A stretch of 16,342 nucleotides of DNA from NCBI GenBank assembly GCA_003695215.1, contig RFIM01000130.1, positions 1 through 16,342 of the forward strand, written 5' to 3'. Of the stretch, positions 12,708-16,342 are shown piece by piece. A program made the position numbers and the translations under genes. Source of the stretch: Chloroflexota bacterium. GTDB taxonomy: Bacteria > Chloroflexota > Anaerolineae > Aggregatilineales > UBA2796. Positions within the stretch are counted from its first letter, which is position 1. The number at the start of each line of letters is the position of its first letter. A model generated the notes under the pieces. The model was not told the DNA's origin, did not search any database, and saw nothing but the letters and a program-made list of their open reading frames with translations.

Positions 12708-15575
12708 ATGTCTGAGCGGATGACGAATGAAGTCTCTTTGCGCGCGAACACAACCTTGGCGCCCGACTCAGCCGTGATGGTCGGCGTAGCCGCGGCCAGC
12801 GCGCCTGCAAGCCGCCGCGCGGTAGCCAGCGCGCTATGGCGCTGCGGCCTCGTGCCACTCTTGCCGCCTGAGACAGGCGATCTGCAGCCTGTGCTGAGCC
12901 AAGCAGCCGCTTACATCGATGTGCTGACTCAATTGCCTAGCGCGCGCGCCGAGCAAGCCCTTCGGCTGGCGCTGAGCCGTGCGCTGCCTACCCTGCTGTT
13001 CCTGAGCGTTGAGCTAGTGCAGCGCTATCAGCCGCCTTGCTCGATCATTAGCTTCAAGGCGCTTGATGAACTCAGCGCGCTGATCGTCGAGCAGCTGACG
13101 GCGCTTTCAGGCATTGATGAGAGCGCCGCAGCCTTCAGTTTGCACTCACCTTATACGTGCCAAGTGCCTGCGCAGCCATCACCTTACCTGGCGCACTCAC
13201 ATTACTTGGCACGGCGCCTGATCGGTCGTGCTGCTGAGCTAGAAGCGCTGCGCCTGTGGTCGGCGAGCGCAACGCCTGTATTGCTGCTGACGGGCGAAGA
13301 AGGCATCGGCAAGAGCGCGCTGCTATGGCACTGGCTCTTAGAAGAGCGCCTGAGCATGGCTGCGCAGCTGCTCATGCTCTGGGATTTTGCAGAGAGCGAC
13401 GGCGGATTCGCCAATTTTGTGCGGCACGCCTTGGCATATTTCAGCGGCAAGCCGCTCAGCGCTGTGGATAACATGCCGCGCCCTGAGCGCCTGAGCGCGC
13501 TTCTGCAGAGCCTGGCCGCGCAACCTGCGCTCCTCGTGCTGGAGAACGCGCAGAAGCTGCTCAGCGCCTACGATAGCCTCTTGCCGTCTCAAAGCGATGA
13601 CTTGAGTGAATCATCGCCTGCAAACGCTGAGATCGACGCGTTTTTGCGCGCCCTGCCGACCTTCAAAGCGCTCAAGAGCGTCCTGATTGCGCCTACGATG
13701 CCGTCTGTATACCGAGATATACCGAGCGTGCAGCATATGGCGCTTGGCGCGCTCTCTGCAGCCGATGCCGAGCAATTGTTGGCGCACAGCGCGCTGTTCG
13801 GCAAGCCTGAGCTGCTCACAGCCTGTGCAAACGCGCTACAACGGCATCCGCTCTCGCTGTGCCTGGCCGCTGAGAACGGCAACGCGCATCCAGATGGCTT
13901 CAACGCTTGGTGGCAGTTGCATTCGGCAAAGTTTGAGCGCGCTCAGAGCCTGCAGGCGCGCCTCAGGTTGCTGGTCGAGCTTGCCACGGCAGGCCTCAGC
14001 AGCGATGCGCGCGCCTTGCTGCACTATTTGGCGGCGCTAGGCTTCCCTGTGCCGTATCGGCTGTTCCTGCGGCACGCGCTCTTCCAACTTGAGCCTGTGC
14101 GCACAGCTGGAGCATCGCATCGTCAACAACTAACGGATGAAATTTCTGCAAGGAGCGCTCAACGCATCGCGCTCGATCAATCCGCACAACGATCAGCGGT
14201 GCAAGCGCGCCTGCACACCATCCTCTCCGACCTTGAGCGGCGTAACTTGCTGCGCTGGGATCGCGCTACCAATCGCTACGCGCTGCATACGCTCGTGTGC
14301 CAGGCTGTGCAAGCCACTTGGACGAGAGAAGAGCGCCGTGCAGCCTTGAGCGCCGTGCAACGCACACTTGAGCCGCTCTCGATGGAAGTTCCTGAGGCGC
14401 TGCAAGATGAGAGCGATCTGCGCGCGGCAGTTGCGCTGTACGCTGCACAGCTCAACGCAGGAAATCCAGAGCAGGCGGCGCGATTCTATCGCGAGCGCTT
14501 GAGCAAGCCATTGCTGATGCGCCTTGCCGATGCACACGCCGTGATGCGCCTGCTGATGCCCTTTTTCCCGAACGGCGCTCAAGCCCTGCCCGAGCTAGAT
14601 GTCATCAAAGAGCGCGCCTATCTAGGCCACGAGATGGCGCTAGCGCTGCGCAACTTGAACCGCCTGGCTGAGGCACAGGCCTTGCTAGGGCAAGCCTTGC
14701 TGCTTTTCATCGAGGCGCATGAGCCTGCATGGCTCTGCACAGCCCTGATCAACTACGGCAGTCTGGTTGAAGATCAGCGTGCGCTGCGCATCCGCACCTT
14801 TGAATTAGCGCGCAGGCTAGCTACAGTCATCGGCGATATCGAGAGCCGCGCTGTGGCAAATTTCGTCTTGCTGCGCTCGTACATAGAAGTTGGGCAATGG
14901 GCAGCTGCTATCGAGGCCTATGAGGCCTTCAGCGCTAGCGTGGCGCGTTATCGTACTGTGGCGCGCCAAGCCACTGCCGAGCGCTTGATCGCGCAGATGC
15001 TCCTGCAGCAAGGGCAAGACCCGAGCGGATCGCTCAACTTGGCATGGGAACTGGCCGTGCAAAGCAACGCGATCGCTGAAAAGCGCGCCATTCACGCTGT
15101 CTGGGGCGAGGTCGCGCTGACGCTGATGAATCGGCCTGATGCTGCCGAACGTTTTTTTGAAGAGGCCTTGCGCATGGCGGACCACGAAGCCGATTTCGCG
15201 GCCTACTATCGCGGTGGCTTGGCGCGCGCTTATGCGCTGCAGGGTCGGCGCGAGGAAGCGCAGGCGCTCTTGGCACAAGGCGTGCCATCACTAGCGGCCG
15301 CGCAGGTGCATCTAGCACTTGGTGAGTTGGCAGCGGCCGAATCTGCAGCGCGGGCCGCCTACCAAGAAGCCTGGAGCGAAGGCGCGCCCTTCAGCCTGTG
15401 GTGGGAATTAGAGCAAGCGCGCGCTGTGCTGCGCGAATTGCGCCTGCCGCCGCCTGATCTGCCGCCATACCAGCCTGAGAATTTTCCGCCACTGCCGCAC
15501 GAGCGCGCCCTTCGCGCTTATGTGCTACACCTTGAGCGCGGCGCGCAAGCTGAAACGGTACAGCCTGCCACTTGA
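12708..15575 (+). CDS. STAND-type ATPase with divergent N-terminal domain and C-terminal helical (TPR-like) repeats
   Basis: A 955-residue multidomain signalling ATPase. Residues about 20-135 hold an alternating strand/helix domain (AVMVGVAAASA, WRCGLVPLLPPETGD, ALPTLLFL, FKALDELSALIVEQ) that resembles a divergent DUF4062-like sensor, as found before STAND ATPases; this is inference. The NTPase has Walker A GEEGIGKS at 196-203. The Walker B position reads LLVLENA at 275-281, with Glu where Asp is usual. A winged-helix-like segment ends with a LERRNLLRWDRATNRYALHTLV stretch near 525-545. Residues about 565-905 are Ala/Leu-rich helical pairs of TPR type. Such proteins switch between ADP and ATP states after binding a ligand or partner through the repeats. 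No catalytic effector domain is visible. The ATG at 12708 has GGAG five bases upstream. An upstream in-frame TTG (12690) is less likely. Confidence 0.85.
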   Translation: MSERMTNEVSLRANTTLAPDSAVMVGVAAASAPASRRAVASALWRCGLVPLLPPETGDLQPVLSQAAAYIDVLTQLPSARAEQALRLALSRALPTLLFLSVELVQRYQPPCSIISFKALDELSALIVEQLTALSGIDESAAAFSLHSPYTCQVPAQPSPYLAHSHYLARRLIGRAAELEALRLWSASATPVLLLTGEEGIGKSALLWHWLLEERLSMAAQLLMLWDFAESDGGFANFVRHALAYFSGKPLSAVDNMPRPERLSALLQSLAAQPALLVLENAQKLLSAYDSLLPSQSDDLSESSPANAEIDAFLRALPTFKALKSVLIAPTMPSVYRDIPSVQHMALGALSAADAEQLLAHSALFGKPELLTACANALQRHPLSLCLAAENGNAHPDGFNAWWQLHSAKFERAQSLQARLRLLVELATAGLSSDARALLHYLAALGFPVPYRLFLRHALFQLEPVRTAGASHRQQLTDEISARSAQRIALDQSAQRSAVQARLHTILSDLERRNLLRWDRATNRYALHTLVCQAVQATWTREERRAALSAVQRTLEPLSMEVPEALQDESDLRAAVALYAAQLNAGNPEQAARFYRERLSKPLLMRLADAHAVMRLLMPFFPNGAQALPELDVIKERAYLGHEMALALRNLNRLAEAQALLGQALLLFIEAHEPAWLCTALINYGSLVEDQRALRIRTFELARRLATVIGDIESRAVANFVLLRSYIEVGQWAAAIEAYEAFSASVARYRTVARQATAERLIAQMLLQQGQDPSGSLNLAWELAVQSNAIAEKRAIHAVWGEVALTLMNRPDAAERFFEEALRMADHEADFAAYYRGGLARAYALQGRREEAQALLAQGVPSLAAAQVHLALGELAAAESAARAAYQEAWSEGAPFSLWWELEQARAVLRELRLPPPDLPPYQPENFPPLPHERALRAYVLHLERGAQAETVQPAT

Positions 15576-15583
15576 AACGACAC

Positions 15584-16342
15584 TCACGGCACACAGGCGC
15601 CGAAGCTCACGCCAAAACGACCGCCAAGCAGCGCTGTCGGCTGCGCTAGGTTGACGAGCGAAGCGCTGTAGAGGATATAATCCTCGCTGTTGAGCGGATT
15701 GGCAACGTAAAAGACGTTATCGCCGCATACAGCGAACGAAGCGACGCTCATGTTCGGATCAGGCGCCAGTTGGTTGCCGCCACTATTTTGCCGTGCCTCT
15801 AGATCGTAGCGGAAGAGCCGTGTGCCGATTGGCACGCCAATGCCGCCGAGCGGACTTTCCGTGTAGCGCGCCGTTGCGTAGTAGAGCGCGTTGCTATCTG
15901 TGGCGTAGCTCATGCTGAGTATCGCCTCGTCAGCTGGCGCCGTCACCAAAATAGTGTTCTGGCCTGTGCGCACGTCTAGCAAGCCAATGCCTGCGAAAGG
16001 ATCGCCGTAGCCTGTGTAATTGGTCACTGTGCGCGTCGGCTCGCTGAACAAGTAGGCGATCAGCGCGCCGTCGTCGGAAACAGCGTAGGTCATTTGCGGA
16101 CGCAGGGCATTGCGCGGCATCAACGGGCGCAAGGCGGGCAATTCGTAAGGCGCTGCATTGCCGTACACGAATGGCGTTAGGTCGAGTTCAAACGGCACGG
16201 TCTCGGCGCTGTGCGTGCCGTAGCCAACTAAGTAGACGCGCGTCCGATCCGCGTTCCAGCCGATCACAGCGGGCGTGCCGATCATATCGCTGCGATCAAA
16301 GACGAGCGGCCCAACAAAGCTCATCTTCTGGTTGCTGGCCAG
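15584..16342 (-). CDS. Beta-propeller-like protein, N-terminus cut by window edge
   Basis: The last 252 residues of a protein whose frame is open to the right edge. The ATG at 16324 has no ribosome binding site and lies mid-fold, so the real start is outside. The sequence shows repeated four-strand blades, each with a small turn and aromatic strand: VIGWNADRTRVYLVGYG, YAVSDDGALIAYLF, SMSYATDSNALYYATARY, FAVCGDNVFYVANP. These resemble TolB/WD40-like propellers, and the SDDG and ADRT turns match the SPDG-type turn. Such domains bind proteins or ligands and are often secreted or anchored in Chloroflexota. No function can be assigned. It ends eight bases from the convergent STAND gene. Confidence 0.75.
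   Translation of the reverse strand: MASNQKMSFVGPLVFDRSDMIGTPAVIGWNADRTRVYLVGYGTHSAETVPFELDLTPFVYGNAAPYELPALRPLMPRNALRPQMTYAVSDDGALIAYLFSEPTRTVTNYTGYGDPFAGIGLLDVRTGQNTILVTAPADEAILSMSYATDSNALYYATARYTESPLGGIGVPIGTRLFRYDLEARQNSGGNQLAPDPNMSVASFAVCGDNVFYVANPLNSEDYILYSASLVNLAQPTALLGGRFGVSFGACVP

Noticed and set aside
1..16342. CRISPR arrays, insertion sequences, long direct repeats
   Set aside because: None was found by eye. Frequent GCGC and CAGC words reflect base composition rather than an array.

Overview
The window is a GC-rich stretch (by eye about 60% G+C) of what looks like an ordinary chromosome, with tightly packed genes on both strands and no mobile element, phage gene or CRISPR array. 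The gene families suggest a member of the Chloroflexota, possibly near the Anaerolineae. The clues are a serine/threonine kinase with a Thr/Pro-rich extracytoplasmic linker, a T-box leader on an aminoacyl-tRNA synthetase operon, an archaeal/eukaryotic-type prolyl-tRNA synthetase, an orphan roadblock protein and a STAND ATPase. The taxonomic placement is inference.

Layout. 1-1202 (-) is a transmembrane Ser/Thr kinase cut by the left edge. 1297-5086 (-) is one transcription unit: a consensus promoter, a T-box riboswitch with a terminator, a class I methyltransferase, then valS. Divergent from it, 5157-8045 (+) is a second apparent unit: a promoter, tRNA-Arg(UCU), a roadblock/LC7 protein, the pseudouridine synthase rluE and the NFACT protein rqcH. 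8042-8914 (-) is a UbiA-type prenyltransferase whose stop codon overlaps that of rqcH. 9083-9957 (-) carries a small three-helix membrane protein and rpmF (ribosomal protein L32), each with its own promoter, and a terminator. 10092-11534 (+) is proS, separated by a 26-base palindrome from a ROK-family sugar kinase at 11574-12545 (-). 12708-15575 (+) is a 955-residue STAND-type ATPase with helical repeats. 15584-16342 (-) is the C-terminal part of a beta-propeller protein cut by the right edge.

Much of the window serves translation: ValRS, ProRS, L32, tRNA-Arg, a 23S rRNA pseudouridine synthase and a ribosome-rescue factor. The most interesting element is the T-box leader at about 4803-5051. 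Its predicted specifier is GUC (Val) and its discriminator-pairing base fits a tRNA ending ACCA. The first gene behind it is an uncharacterised methyltransferase, and valS comes second. Uncharged tRNA-Val would therefore induce both. I found no clearly new defence or mobile system. The STAND protein, with a divergent DUF4062-like N-terminus and an altered Walker B motif, is the closest to an unexplored module.
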